A stretch of 28,150 nt of DNA from Firmicutes bacterium UBA5486 (GTDB lineage Bacteria; Bacillota; UBA4882; UBA10575): the NCBI GenBank assembly GCA_002427045.1, contig DIPO01000015.1, positions 1 through 28,150 on the forward strand, given 5' to 3'. Position 1 is the first letter of the stretch. Each line of letters starts with the position of its first letter. Of the stretch, positions 1 through 8,522 are shown piece after piece. The notes beneath the pieces are model-generated. The model did not search any database and was not told the origin of the DNA. It worked only from the letters and a program-made list of their open reading frames with translations. The translations under genes were made by a program, and so were the position numbers.

Positions 1-79
1 TTTACGACATCGCAAATAGCTCACCGCCCACCCTATTTTAAAAAAATAGTAGCAATAACAGCAATCTTCAAAACCTCTA

Positions 80-805
80 TTACAAATCCTTAATGATCTC
101 TTCATCTAAAATTTTCTTTCTTTTTTCCCAATCCGGCATTAACGACGTTAAGAATATATAAAACCTATGATCATGATTTTTGTATTTAAAATGGATCAGC
201 TCATGGAGAACCACATAATCTATACAATATTTTGGTGCTTTAATTAAATCTGAATTTAAAACTATTATCTTGTCTTCTCTATGACAAGATCCCCATCGAG
301 CCCTCATTTCCCTAATCTTTATTTCTGGTTTTGGAAGATCATAATTCTTAACTAATTTATACATTCTGTCTAAAGATTCATTGAAATGGAGAGCGGCTTT
401 TTCATTAAACCAATTATTAACCAGTTTTTCTTTCTTCCTAAGATCATTTCTGTCTTTTACATAAAGGTAGATAAATCCCCGGAAATATTTAATGGTTTCT
501 ACTTCTGATTCTCTTACCCTTAAACGATACTGCCGGCCAAGATATTTAAATGATTCTCCGCTTACATATTCTCTGCCATTTTTCTCATCCGGTTGGAACT
601 TTTTGAAATAATTGATATTTTTACAGATCCATGACCCTTTTTCTTGGACAAATTCTTTAATAATATCCAGTGACACATCCTCATTTGCTGATACGGCAAT
701 ACTCATATCCGGTCTAATATTTAGATTAATGTTTTTCACATTTTTTCTTTTTAACTCAAAAGATATTTCCTTTTCGCCATAGCTTACCATATACTTTGAC
801 ATCAT
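80..805 (-). CDS. YgjP/SprT-like zinc metallopeptidase (DUF45/WLM type)
   Basis: This is probably a soluble zinc-dependent peptidase of the YgjP (M48-related, DUF45) family; its substrate is unknown. The sequence shows HELIH at residues 201-205 with a further His at 211 in the family pattern HExxH-x5-H, followed by a conserved aromatic near 215. The family-typical RARWGSC stretch lies at about 168-174. The length of 241 aa is normal. The first two codons are ATG ATG behind AAAGGTG; the second gives the better spacing. It starts only 8 bp after hsdR ends and is clearly the last gene of the restriction-modification operon. Genes of this family are often found next to type I hsd genes, but what they do there is not established. 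Family assignment is confident; the role is inference. Confidence 0.85.
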   Translation of the reverse strand: MMSKYMVSYGEKEISFELKRKNVKNINLNIRPDMSIAVSANEDVSLDIIKEFVQEKGSWICKNINYFKKFQPDEKNGREYVSGESFKYLGRQYRLRVRESEVETIKYFRGFIYLYVKDRNDLRKKEKLVNNWFNEKAALHFNESLDRMYKLVKNYDLPKPEIKIREMRARWGSCHREDKIIVLNSDLIKAPKYCIDYVVLHELIHFKYKNHDHRFYIFLTSLMPDWEKRKKILDEEIIKDL

Positions 806-813
806 ATCACCTT

Positions 814-3800
814 TTAATATCTGCTCAATGCTACAGTTTTTATTTCTCTTAGTATCTTATCTATTTGTCCAAAATTTAATATTATGTCATTAGCGTCAGT
901 GAAATCGAATAATAAATCTTCCACCTCTTGATCAATCCGATTGTGAACATCTAAATTATCATGCCAATCAACTTTAGTATGTTTTGCCACAATCTCGACA
1001 ACCTGAAGAGAAAGCTCAGCTATTTGTTCTTTACTAAGGCCGGCATCAACCCTTTCCCCATAAGCTCCTTTGGCTTCGGTAAAGGCACTAACTGTTGCTC
1101 CATAGAAAGCCTGAGCATCAGGTTGGTTTTTAATATTATCAGGGTACTTGATATCTGAGTAACCTTCTTGGTAATCTTTCTTTAGATCATTCATCCTTGC
1201 AAAATATTCTTTTTCACTAATCCTTTTATCTTTATAGGCTTGTAATGTTTCTTCGATTCTTGCGGAAAACTTTTTATAATAAAGGGGATTTTCGTCCCAT
1301 TTCATACTTATACTTCTTGTCATTCTGGTCCTGATCGCATCAGCCTTTGCTTTAGACGAACCAAGTCTTTGCAGTTCTTCTTCAAACCCCTTTTTATCAA
1401 GAATATCCACCGGGTTGGTAATCCTGATAATATCTTCCGCAGCAATATAGTTATCCATAAGTTTTTGCATTTGACCCTCGTATTCTTTGTGGTCTATGGT
1501 ATCCGAAGACGTTATCTTCACATTTTTCCTTAATTCCTGATAAAATTTAAAATCTCTCTTATATTTATTTATTTCATCATAACTTAAAGCATTATAGACC
1601 CTTTCCGATTCTAAAGCGATCTTTAAATGCCTTCCGAATTTGCTAAGGGTTTCATAAAACTCCTTTCTCAGCTCCTCGTTTTCCAATAATAATTCATACT
1701 CTTCTAGATCTTCCCTGTTCTTTACCGGTATAAATATATTTGTCAAATCAGTATAGTACTGCCTAAGTGAGCCGATAATGCTTATTACATCATAAAGGGC
1801 TCCTTTCAAGTCTTCCGGATCAAAGTTTTCTATCCCTGCACCGGAATACATTTCCATCGCTTCATCTAATTTCTCTAAAAGGCCACGATAATCAATAATA
1901 AGGCCATAATCTTTCCCTTCACAAATCCTGTTTACCCGGGCTATCGCTTGTAATAAGGTATGTTCTTTCATGGGTTTATCCACATACATTACTGTCGCTC
2001 GTGGAGCATCAAAACCGGTAAGCAGCTTATCCACCACAATCAGTAAATCTAAATCATCCCCATTAACAAATTCATCTTTAATGGATTCTTCATAGTTTTC
2101 TTCAGTACCATACCTTTCCATCATTTTATCCCAAAATCTTTTGACCAAATCTTTTGACTCTTCATCTACTGCCTCATAACCTTCCCTCTGGTCAGGGGGC
2201 GAAATTACAACAGCTGCATTTAAATCCCCTATTTCTTCAAAGTATTTTAAATATCTTACCGCTTCTACCTTACTGTTGGTAGCAAGCATAGCTTTGAATT
2301 GACATCCTTGAGTCTTATAATGTTGCATAAAATGTTCATTGAGGTCAAAGGCTATTAATCCAATCCTTTGGTCAGAAGATGCGATCTTTTCAAATTGACT
2401 CCATTTCCTCATCACTTCTTCTTTTTGTTTTTCATTTAAAGCCCTTGTAATCATTTCCAGCCTTTTGTCTATAGCTTTTCTATTAACAGTTTGGTCTACC
2501 ATTTTTCCTTCATATAATATGGGTACTATGATCTTATCCTTAACTCCATCCGCAATGGTGTAAGTATGAATCAGCTCGCCAAATTTGATCATGGTATTTT
2601 TTTCTTTTTTCATCAGGGGGGTGCCCGTAAACCCTAAATAACAAGCATTAGGAAATACTTGTTTCATCTTAATATGCAGTTCTCCATATTGGGTACGGTG
2701 GGATTCATCCACCAATATAAAGACTTCTTTTGAATGTACTGGTTTTTGCTCCCTAGAGGCAGTATCGAATTTATGGACCAAGGTCGTTACGATATCAGCT
2801 TGATTGTCATTGATTAGTTCCACAAGATGTCGTCCAGTAGTGGCTCTATTCGCCTTTAGCCTGGTGTGATTGAAAGTTTGATTGATCTGTTTATCCAAAT
2901 TTACCCTGTCGGTAACAACAATCACCTTGGGGTTATAATGGCTAAGCTCAGATAAAAGGTACTTAGAAAACATCACCATAGTGAGGGATTTACCACTTCC
3001 TTGGGTATGCCAGATTACCCCGGATCTTCTATTGCCGTTTTCATCCCTTTTTTCTATAGCTTTGGTGATTTCTTTAACGGCAAAAAATTGTTGGTACCTA
3101 GCTATTTTCTTGACATTTTTATCATAGAGGAGAAAATATTTAGTAATCTCTAATAGTCTTTCCGGATGGAATAAGGATATTATGTTTTTATCTTGATTAG
3201 TAGGCAATCGATTAAAAACAGTTTTGCTCAACTTAGATTGCAGCCATTCTTCATAGTCTTCTTTCCATATAGACCAAAATCTTTTTGGTGTAAAGCAGGT
3301 GGCATATTTGGTTTCATTTTTGTTGGTGGCCATTAATATTTGACTATATTTAAATAAATGAGGGGCATAGCCTTTCCCTTGATTTCTTAGCATTTGACTT
3401 ATACCCTGACTTATCTCCACCGATGCCCTTTTACACTCGATCACACCAAAGGGGATACCATTAACAAAAAGGACTATATCCGGCCTAACATTGCCCTGTC
3501 CATCTTCTCTTTCTACTGTAAACTCTTCTACTACATGAAATATATTATTACTTACATGATCCCAGTCGACATATTTCAAAGAAAAAGACTTCCTAGAACC
3601 ATCCGGTAAATTTTCTTCATAGCTTCTTCCCAGCATTAAAGTGTCGTAAATCTTTTCATTGGTGCGAACAAGTCCATCGGTTAAAGGCTCATCTAAATCC
3701 TTAATCGCCTGTTCAATGTTTTTTTCGCTGAATTTACAAGTCTGACCCTTGTATTCATATTCATTAAGTTCTATAAGTTTTTCTTTTAATATATCGCTTA

Positions 3801-3933
3801 AAAGCACATTGTATAGATTACCCCTGTTTTTTTCCGTTTCTTCTGAGGGAAGGTATATATATCCAAGGTTTTTTAATACCTCAATCGCCGGTATTTGACT
3901 TATGTTTTCTTCATTGTAAAGATTTCTAGTCAT
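814..3933 (-). CDS. hsdR: Type I restriction endonuclease subunit R (HsdR)
   Basis: This is the motor and nuclease subunit of a type I restriction enzyme; with HsdM and HsdS it translocates DNA and cuts unmethylated invading DNA. The N-terminal nuclease domain shows Asp158 with Glu172-x-Lys174 (RPDIVLF...IECKR), the PD-(D/E)xK core. The SF2 helicase motor follows, with Walker A TQGSGKS at about 316-322, DESH at 415-418 and the GFTGTP motif; residue numbers count from the upstream ATG at 3951. A C-terminal helical region completes a normal length of about 1040 aa. I place the start at the ATG at 3933 because AGAGGTG sits 5 bp upstream; the ATG at 3951 would overlap the hsdS stop. The reading frame is intact, so restriction is expected to be functional. 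Confidence 0.95.
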   Translation of the reverse strand: MTRNLYNEENISQIPAIEVLKNLGYIYLPSEETEKNRGNLYNVLLSDILKEKLIELNEYEYKGQTCKFSEKNIEQAIKDLDEPLTDGLVRTNEKIYDTLMLGRSYEENLPDGSRKSFSLKYVDWDHVSNNIFHVVEEFTVEREDGQGNVRPDIVLFVNGIPFGVIECKRASVEISQGISQMLRNQGKGYAPHLFKYSQILMATNKNETKYATCFTPKRFWSIWKEDYEEWLQSKLSKTVFNRLPTNQDKNIISLFHPERLLEITKYFLLYDKNVKKIARYQQFFAVKEITKAIEKRDENGNRRSGVIWHTQGSGKSLTMVMFSKYLLSELSHYNPKVIVVTDRVNLDKQINQTFNHTRLKANRATTGRHLVELINDNQADIVTTLVHKFDTASREQKPVHSKEVFILVDESHRTQYGELHIKMKQVFPNACYLGFTGTPLMKKEKNTMIKFGELIHTYTIADGVKDKIIVPILYEGKMVDQTVNRKAIDKRLEMITRALNEKQKEEVMRKWSQFEKIASSDQRIGLIAFDLNEHFMQHYKTQGCQFKAMLATNSKVEAVRYLKYFEEIGDLNAAVVISPPDQREGYEAVDEESKDLVKRFWDKMMERYGTEENYEESIKDEFVNGDDLDLLIVVDKLLTGFDAPRATVMYVDKPMKEHTLLQAIARVNRICEGKDYGLIIDYRGLLEKLDEAMEMYSGAGIENFDPEDLKGALYDVISIIGSLRQYYTDLTNIFIPVKNREDLEEYELLLENEELRKEFYETLSKFGRHLKIALESERVYNALSYDEINKYKRDFKFYQELRKNVKITSSDTIDHKEYEGQMQKLMDNYIAAEDIIRITNPVDILDKKGFEEELQRLGSSKAKADAIRTRMTRSISMKWDENPLYYKKFSARIEETLQAYKDKRISEKEYFARMNDLKKDYQEGYSDIKYPDNIKNQPDAQAFYGATVSAFTEAKGAYGERVDAGLSKEQIAELSLQVVEIVAKHTKVDWHDNLDVHNRIDQEVEDLLFDFTDANDIILNFGQIDKILREIKTVALSRY

Positions 3934-3944
3934 CATTTCACCTC

Positions 3945-5216
3945 TTAGCATTTCACCCGGATTATACCGGTTAGAAGTAGTTGCATTAGGCCTTTTTTCT
4001 GGAGTTTTAAAAGTTCCAGTTCTTCTTCTAGTAGGTCGATTTCCTTGTCGGCGGTGGAGAGGATTTGAGCTATGGCTTTTTGTTCTTGGATATATTTCGG
4101 AATTGTTAGTTTTAAATTTTTCAATTCCGTTTCAGAAATTTCTTTTTGTCCTGTGCCTCCAATTATATGTCCTATCTTTTTATAAAAGTTAGCATTTGAC
4201 AAATAAAAGTAATAAAATTTAATATCACCCTTTTTAGCATTTAGAGAACTTATAGCATTAGATGCAATATAATTTTCCATTTCATCTGGCACAATCCCTA
4301 TTCCGCCATTATGAAAATTTTGTCTACCTATTAGAAGTTCTTTTGGCTTTCTTATATAATAAGGTCTGCTACGTTTTGTTTTGTTGGGTTTTTTATCTGT
4401 AGCCTCAACCCCATTCAAATGTAATTTAACTGTTAACAAGTAATATTCTTGAGGGTATTGAACAGCTTCCTTTTTGGGGAAAAATAACACTTCCCTGAGC
4501 CTTACCTCTTCCCACTCCCCATCAAACCCGGGTAATCTTACGTCCCCTGTTAATAGTTTCTGCATTAATCCTTTTTTCTGTTCTTTCTTTTCTTCTATTA
4601 GTTTCTCTTTTAATTCTATAACTTCGTCCCAAGTGGTCAGGGTTTGAGCGATCTTTTGTTGTTCGGATAAAGGAGGATGTGGAATTAACATGTTCCTTAA
4701 AGTTTTTAAGTTTATTCCCTTAACTGTAGAACCAACCCCTAACCTTTCAACAATAATGCTGTTATATTTATACCAATACATTAAATATATAACATCTACT
4801 TTGCTTTTATTGGGATACAAGCCTTTTAAATCTTGATTAATTGCCATATCAACTTTGTTTATAAAACCTCTGCCCAGTCCCATTCTCGTAGATATAATGA
4901 AATTATTCTTTTCAACAACTTTTGAAGTACTATTCCTCAAACCCTCCCTGGAAATTGACTCTAGCGTATTCCGTTTATAATTATCTTCTGATAAATCCTT
5001 AACCGTCGCCCACGGAATATCTCCATTAAAATAGTGAGGTTTGCTTCTTGAAGGTGTTCCTCCCCCAACAATTTTATTAACTAATTGATGTAGCTTTTTT
5101 ATGTCCCAGTCTGCCGGGATTATCCTATCCAGTTTTTCCTTATACCCTTCAGGTACTTCCCCTCTACCTATCATTTCAATTCTTTCTTTAATTTCAGCTT
5201 CCAAACTTTCCACCAC
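3945..5216 (-). CDS. hsdS: Type I restriction specificity subunit (full-length HsdS, two TRDs)
   Basis: This is the DNA-recognition subunit that gives the HsdM/HsdR complex its target sequence. The layout is the usual one: a first target-recognition domain at about 35-185, a central helical repeat at about 185-232 (EQQKIAQTL... ending KGLMQKLLTG), a second TRD at about 236-375, and a matching C-terminal helical repeat (EQKAIAQIL... ending KGLMQLLLTG). The two repeats are visibly homologous. Length 423 aa is normal. The GTG start at 5216 sits almost on top of an AAGGTGG motif; a TTG at 5204 lies 8 bp behind that motif and may be the real start. The gene begins 5 bp after the DinD-like gene and runs into hsdR, so the genes are probably translationally coupled. 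Confidence 0.93.
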   Translation of the reverse strand: MVESLEAEIKERIEMIGRGEVPEGYKEKLDRIIPADWDIKKLHQLVNKIVGGGTPSRSKPHYFNGDIPWATVKDLSEDNYKRNTLESISREGLRNSTSKVVEKNNFIISTRMGLGRGFINKVDMAINQDLKGLYPNKSKVDVIYLMYWYKYNSIIVERLGVGSTVKGINLKTLRNMLIPHPPLSEQQKIAQTLTTWDEVIELKEKLIEEKKEQKKGLMQKLLTGDVRLPGFDGEWEEVRLREVLFFPKKEAVQYPQEYYLLTVKLHLNGVEATDKKPNKTKRSRPYYIRKPKELLIGRQNFHNGGIGIVPDEMENYIASNAISSLNAKKGDIKFYYFYLSNANFYKKIGHIIGGTGQKEISETELKNLKLTIPKYIQEQKAIAQILSTADKEIDLLEEELELLKLQKKGLMQLLLTGIIRVKC

Positions 5217-5220
5217 CTTA

Positions 5221-6057
5221 TTAATCCGAAGATAGCTCCTTCTTCATCTGCTCCTTTTCAATCTCCTTTAGACTCTTTTCTGGTGCAGGTAAATCCTCCG
5301 GCATAGTCCCACCTAATTCTTTTATGGTTTTTCTAACCTTCGCCCCGACTTTAAAATGAGTTAGATTAGCTTTTTCTTTACCTTTAATATTGTCCCGTCT
5401 TAATTTTTCATCGGTTTGGGTTGCTCTAAATAGATTGGCAGCTAATTCCGTACTTCCCATATGATCTAAAATCTTTTGTTTCTTTTTAAGTCCCTTTTTC
5501 CGATGAATCTCCCTTGCCCCAAGTCCCCCATAAAGCCCTTGATATCCTTTGTTTTGAAAGATTGCATAATCTTTAGGAGTCTCAACCCCTGCCATTTGTG
5601 CCGCTTCCGCTAAAGATTTATTATGATTTCTTAACTCAGTTCTAATTGCTAAACGTTTTCCTTCTTCTGTTAATTCATCAAAACCTTCTTCTAATTCCCT
5701 TTCCCTGGTTTTAACCGCAAAGTAAGTCTGTCCTAGTGCAACAACTTCTTTCCTGGGATCAGAGTTTTGCACAATTAGATAACAAGCATATCTAGTAAGC
5801 AATATATCGTCTATTTCTCTTTGGGCCCCTTTTGCCAAGTCGATCATTTTGTTGATGTCAACAAAATGATCAGATACAGGCTGTTTGCTCTTTTCGCAGG
5901 CCATTTTTGCCTTATTGATAACCTTATAGAAATTACGCCATTCGGCATATTCCAATACTACTTGCAATTCTCTTCCGTACCAAAACTCTATTCCCTCTTC
6001 TGTAAAGTGCCTGATGTCATCAAAGGTTTTTTGTGAATACTTTTCTATGTTTGACAT
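5221..6057 (-). CDS. dinD: DinD-like protein (DNA-damage-inducible D / BRO-N domain family)
   Basis: This 278-aa protein resembles DinD, named from an Escherichia coli SOS-regulated gene; E. coli DinD has been reported to counteract RecA filaments. The BRO-N-like portion spans about residues 10-120, with the family-typical stretch LLTRYACYLIVQNSDPRK near 86-103. It continues with the RNHNKSLAEAAQMAGV and FQNKGYQGLYGG segments usual in DinD. The start is ATG behind AAAGGGGTG. It is inserted between hsdM and hsdS in the same orientation, with only 4 bp to hsdS, so it belongs to the restriction operon. Family assignment is confident. A role in controlling restriction or sensing damaged DNA is inference from position. 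I saw no clear LexA box at this gene itself. Confidence 0.87.
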   Translation of the reverse strand: MSNIEKYSQKTFDDIRHFTEEGIEFWYGRELQVVLEYAEWRNFYKVINKAKMACEKSKQPVSDHFVDINKMIDLAKGAQREIDDILLTRYACYLIVQNSDPRKEVVALGQTYFAVKTRERELEEGFDELTEEGKRLAIRTELRNHNKSLAEAAQMAGVETPKDYAIFQNKGYQGLYGGLGAREIHRKKGLKKKQKILDHMGSTELAANLFRATQTDEKLRRDNIKGKEKANLTHFKVGAKVRKTIKELGGTMPEDLPAPEKSLKEIEKEQMKKELSSD

Positions 6058-6130
6058 TTTTTCACCCCTTTAAATCCAATAGTACCCTTTACTCAAAACC
6101 AAATCTTGTCCACGAATAATGTAAGTTTAG

Positions 6131-7654
6131 TTATAGCCCCAATTCCTCCAAATACTTAACCATCTGTGCTTCCACTTTATCAATCTCTTCTTTTATATTC
6201 CTAATATTTTTCGCTACTTCTTCCATATCTACCGGCTCTTCTTCTTCAAAGGTATCTACGTACCTAGGGATGTTGAGGTTATAATCATTTTCCTTTATTT
6301 CCTCTATATTTGACTTATAAGCATATTTATCTATAGTCTCGTAGTTTTCATAAGCCTGTACTATTTTTTCTATATCCTTTTCTCTTAGTTTGTTTTGATT
6401 TTTGTCTTTTTCATAGTTTCCTTCTCCGGAAGCATCGATGAATAGTACATCCCTTTTGGTTCTATCTTTCTTAAATACCATAATACAGGCAGGAATTCCG
6501 GTACCAAAAAACAGTGCTTCTGGCAGGCCAATCACGGCATCAAGTAAGTTTATATCGATGATTTGTTTTCTAATCCTCGCTTCGCTTGCTCCTCTAAATA
6601 ACACCCCGTGGGGAAGAATTACTGCCATTCTGCCGTCTTCCGCTAAGGAATATAACATATGTTGGACAAAAGCAAAGTCTCCCCTGGAAGCAGGTGGTAC
6701 ACCCCATTCAAACCTCCCATAAGGATCAAGGCTAGCTTCCATTTTAAATTTGTCGTCATTGGCTCCGGCAAACCCCATGGCCCATTTATCTAGTGAAAAG
6801 GGGGGATTGGCTATGACGACCTGAAACTGCATCAGCTTTCCATCTTCTAAGTGTAGAGGATTAGATAATGTATCTCCCCATTCGATTTTAGCATCGTCTA
6901 TTCCATGCAAAAACATATTCATCATACAAAGAGAATGGGTTTGTCCATTTCTCTCTTGTCCATATACTGCCACTTTTCTACTAGGCACTTGGTTTACTAC
7001 TCTAATAAGTAAGGAACCGGAACCACAAGTTGGGTCATAGATTCTATCGTTTTCCTTTGGTTTAACAAGTCGGGCCAGAAGTTCCGATACCATAGACGGG
7101 GTAAAGAACTCCCCACCTTTTTTTCCCGCATCCGAAGCAAATCTTTCGATCATAAATTGATAAGAGTTTCCTATAATATCTTCTTCCCCCACCTTAGAAG
7201 GGTTTAAATCTAACTTAGCAAAGTCTTCTAACAAGGTTCTCAGCATCGCATTTCTGTCTTTTGTCTGCCCCAGGACTGCTTCACTATTAAAATCTATATT
7301 TCTAAAGACATTTCTTAATTTACCCGGATTGTCTTCTTCTAGTTTTTCCAATGCTTTGTTGATTTCAGCACCCACTTCCGGTGCATTTCTTTTGCTATAC
7401 AGATAATCAAAAGTAGACTCCTCGCTGACGATAAATCTTTCCCTTGACATTGCCCTTTTGATTCTTTCTGCGTGTCCTTCATACCTTTTTGTGTATTCTT
7501 CTAAATGTTCTTTGTAGGTATCACTTAAGTATTTTACAAAGAGCATTACCAGGACATAATCTTTGTAGATACTGGAATCAATTTTCCCCCTAAAAGTGTC
7601 GCACGCTTCCCACAAGATCCGATTAATTTCTGCTTGAGTAGTCTTTTTACCCAT
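6131..7654 (-). CDS. hsdM: Type I DNA methyltransferase subunit (HsdM)
   Basis: This is the adenine-N6 methyltransferase subunit of the type I system. It has the N-terminal HsdM helical domain (to about 150), then the catalytic domain with SAM-binding motif DPTCGSGS at about 207-214 and catalytic NPPF at 283-286. A C-terminal helical tail (EEIDKVEAQMVKYLEELGL) probably packs against HsdS. Length 507 aa is typical. I choose the ATG at 7654, 9 bp behind GGAAGGAG, over the TTG three codons upstream that abuts the same ribosome site. The start overlaps the stop of the preceding half-size S gene by 8 bp (ATGGGTAA), which suggests coupled translation. A 73-bp gap separates it from the DinD-like gene. 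Confidence 0.95.
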   Translation of the reverse strand: MGKKTTQAEINRILWEACDTFRGKIDSSIYKDYVLVMLFVKYLSDTYKEHLEEYTKRYEGHAERIKRAMSRERFIVSEESTFDYLYSKRNAPEVGAEINKALEKLEEDNPGKLRNVFRNIDFNSEAVLGQTKDRNAMLRTLLEDFAKLDLNPSKVGEEDIIGNSYQFMIERFASDAGKKGGEFFTPSMVSELLARLVKPKENDRIYDPTCGSGSLLIRVVNQVPSRKVAVYGQERNGQTHSLCMMNMFLHGIDDAKIEWGDTLSNPLHLEDGKLMQFQVVIANPPFSLDKWAMGFAGANDDKFKMEASLDPYGRFEWGVPPASRGDFAFVQHMLYSLAEDGRMAVILPHGVLFRGASEARIRKQIIDINLLDAVIGLPEALFFGTGIPACIMVFKKDRTKRDVLFIDASGEGNYEKDKNQNKLREKDIEKIVQAYENYETIDKYAYKSNIEEIKENDYNLNIPRYVDTFEEEEPVDMEEVAKNIRNIKEEIDKVEAQMVKYLEELGL

Positions 7655-8249
7655 AACTAACAACTCCTTCCCTATTCACTTGCATCAATTTATTAGTTAT
7701 CGCTTGATAATATTTTTCTTTTTCTTCGATTAACCGATCTAGCAATTCCTTTTCCCGAAAGTATAGCTCTTGGATTTTTCCTATTCTTTTTTGATCTTCT
7801 ATTGGCATTTCCTTTATATCGATTGAAGTAAGGATCGATTTATTCGTCGTTGACATGGCCGTTCCGGTTTGGGACTTAATCAACTCTTTTTTTACTTGAT
7901 CGGAATTGAGATACCATGTTACATATTCCGGGATATAATCCGCTGTTCTAAGTTTTATTATAGCAAAAGAGGAAGGTACCAGTAATCCTGCTTTACCTTT
8001 GTCAATATGAACAGCAGTGTAAGGATAGCTTAATCGAACAAGAATCTCGCCTTCCTCGGTAAAGTAGCCTTCTTCTAATTCTTTATTGCTTTCAAAGGTT
8101 TCAAAGGGTTCTTTATTAAAAGCCCCATTGTCTTTTATATTTTTTAAGGTAATTAAATTGTATATGTTCTCGATTTCAAAGTTTATAAATGCCTTTTTCC
8201 TAGTTAATACCAAACCCGATTTGATGGAAGCAATTTGTCCCAATTTCAA
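7647..8249 (-). CDS. Half-size type I specificity subunit (single-TRD HsdS-like)
   Basis: This is a short specificity-subunit-like protein of about 200 aa. It contains one target-recognition domain (about residues 1-150, opening KLGQIASIKSGLVLTRKK) and one C-terminal helical segment (EDQKRIGKIQELYFREKELLDRL...), so it is half of a normal HsdS. The start is a TTG at 8249 preceded 7 bp upstream by AAGGAGG; no ATG fits. Its stop overlaps the hsdM start by 8 bp. The operon also carries a complete HsdS, so this may be a second recognition module, a half subunit that dimerises on HsdM, or a regulator of hsdM translation. The length and clean ends argue against a recent truncation. The family call is good; the role is open. 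Confidence 0.8.
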   Translation of the reverse strand: MKLGQIASIKSGLVLTRKKAFINFEIENIYNLITLKNIKDNGAFNKEPFETFESNKELEEGYFTEEGEILVRLSYPYTAVHIDKGKAGLLVPSSFAIIKLRTADYIPEYVTWYLNSDQVKKELIKSQTGTAMSTTNKSILTSIDIKEMPIEDQKRIGKIQELYFREKELLDRLIEEKEKYYQAITNKLMQVNREGVVSYG

Positions 8250-8290
8250 ATTTGCCCCTCCTTCCCAAAGTGTCAAATACAAAATAGTAC

Positions 8291-8324
8291 ATTATAATTA
8301 TTATTGTTATATTTAATATATAAC
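8291..8324 (-). promoter_or_regulatory. Putative promoter and palindromic operator of the restriction operon
   Basis: On the minus strand a perfect TATAAT lies at 8296-8291, about 40 bp upstream of the TTG start of the first operon gene. A 19-bp palindrome, GTTATAT-attaa-ATATAAC (8306-8324), covers the place where the -35 box would be. No good TTGACA-like box is visible, so the promoter may need an activator or be repressed through the palindrome. The region is very AT-rich, so part of this could be chance. Confidence 0.4.
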
Positions 8325-8406
8325 TTTATTTGTCCCGTGTCAAATATTTTTTGGGTTTTTTTGGTGAGATACTTAAAACTCTTCTCCAAACCCACTTCCG
8401 ATCAAT

Positions 8407-8450
8407 AAAAAAGCCCCGCACGAAAGCAAATGTTCACTTTCCCACGAGAC
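8407..8450 (-). terminator. Intrinsic terminator after the sleB-like gene
   Basis: Read on the minus strand, 14-nt arms (8450-8437 and 8426-8413) pair at 13 positions including G-U pairs, with one mismatch and a 10-nt loop. The hairpin is followed directly by six T residues (8412-8407). It separates the hydrolase transcript from the restriction operon downstream. Confidence 0.8.
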
Positions 8451-8522
8451 TTCTTGGTTACGTTGGAATCTGACCGACTCGATAAAAAAGAAGGGGGCCT
8501 TCAAAGATCACCAACCATATTT

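Noticed and set aside
33..49. CTATTTT/AAAATAG hairpin downstream of the metallopeptidase
   Set aside because: Entirely AT-rich with a short loop; insufficient stability to call a terminator.
6438..6722. Plus-strand frames opposite hsdM and other long minus-strand genes
   Set aside because: They are antisense shadows with no ribosome sites and no family resemblance.
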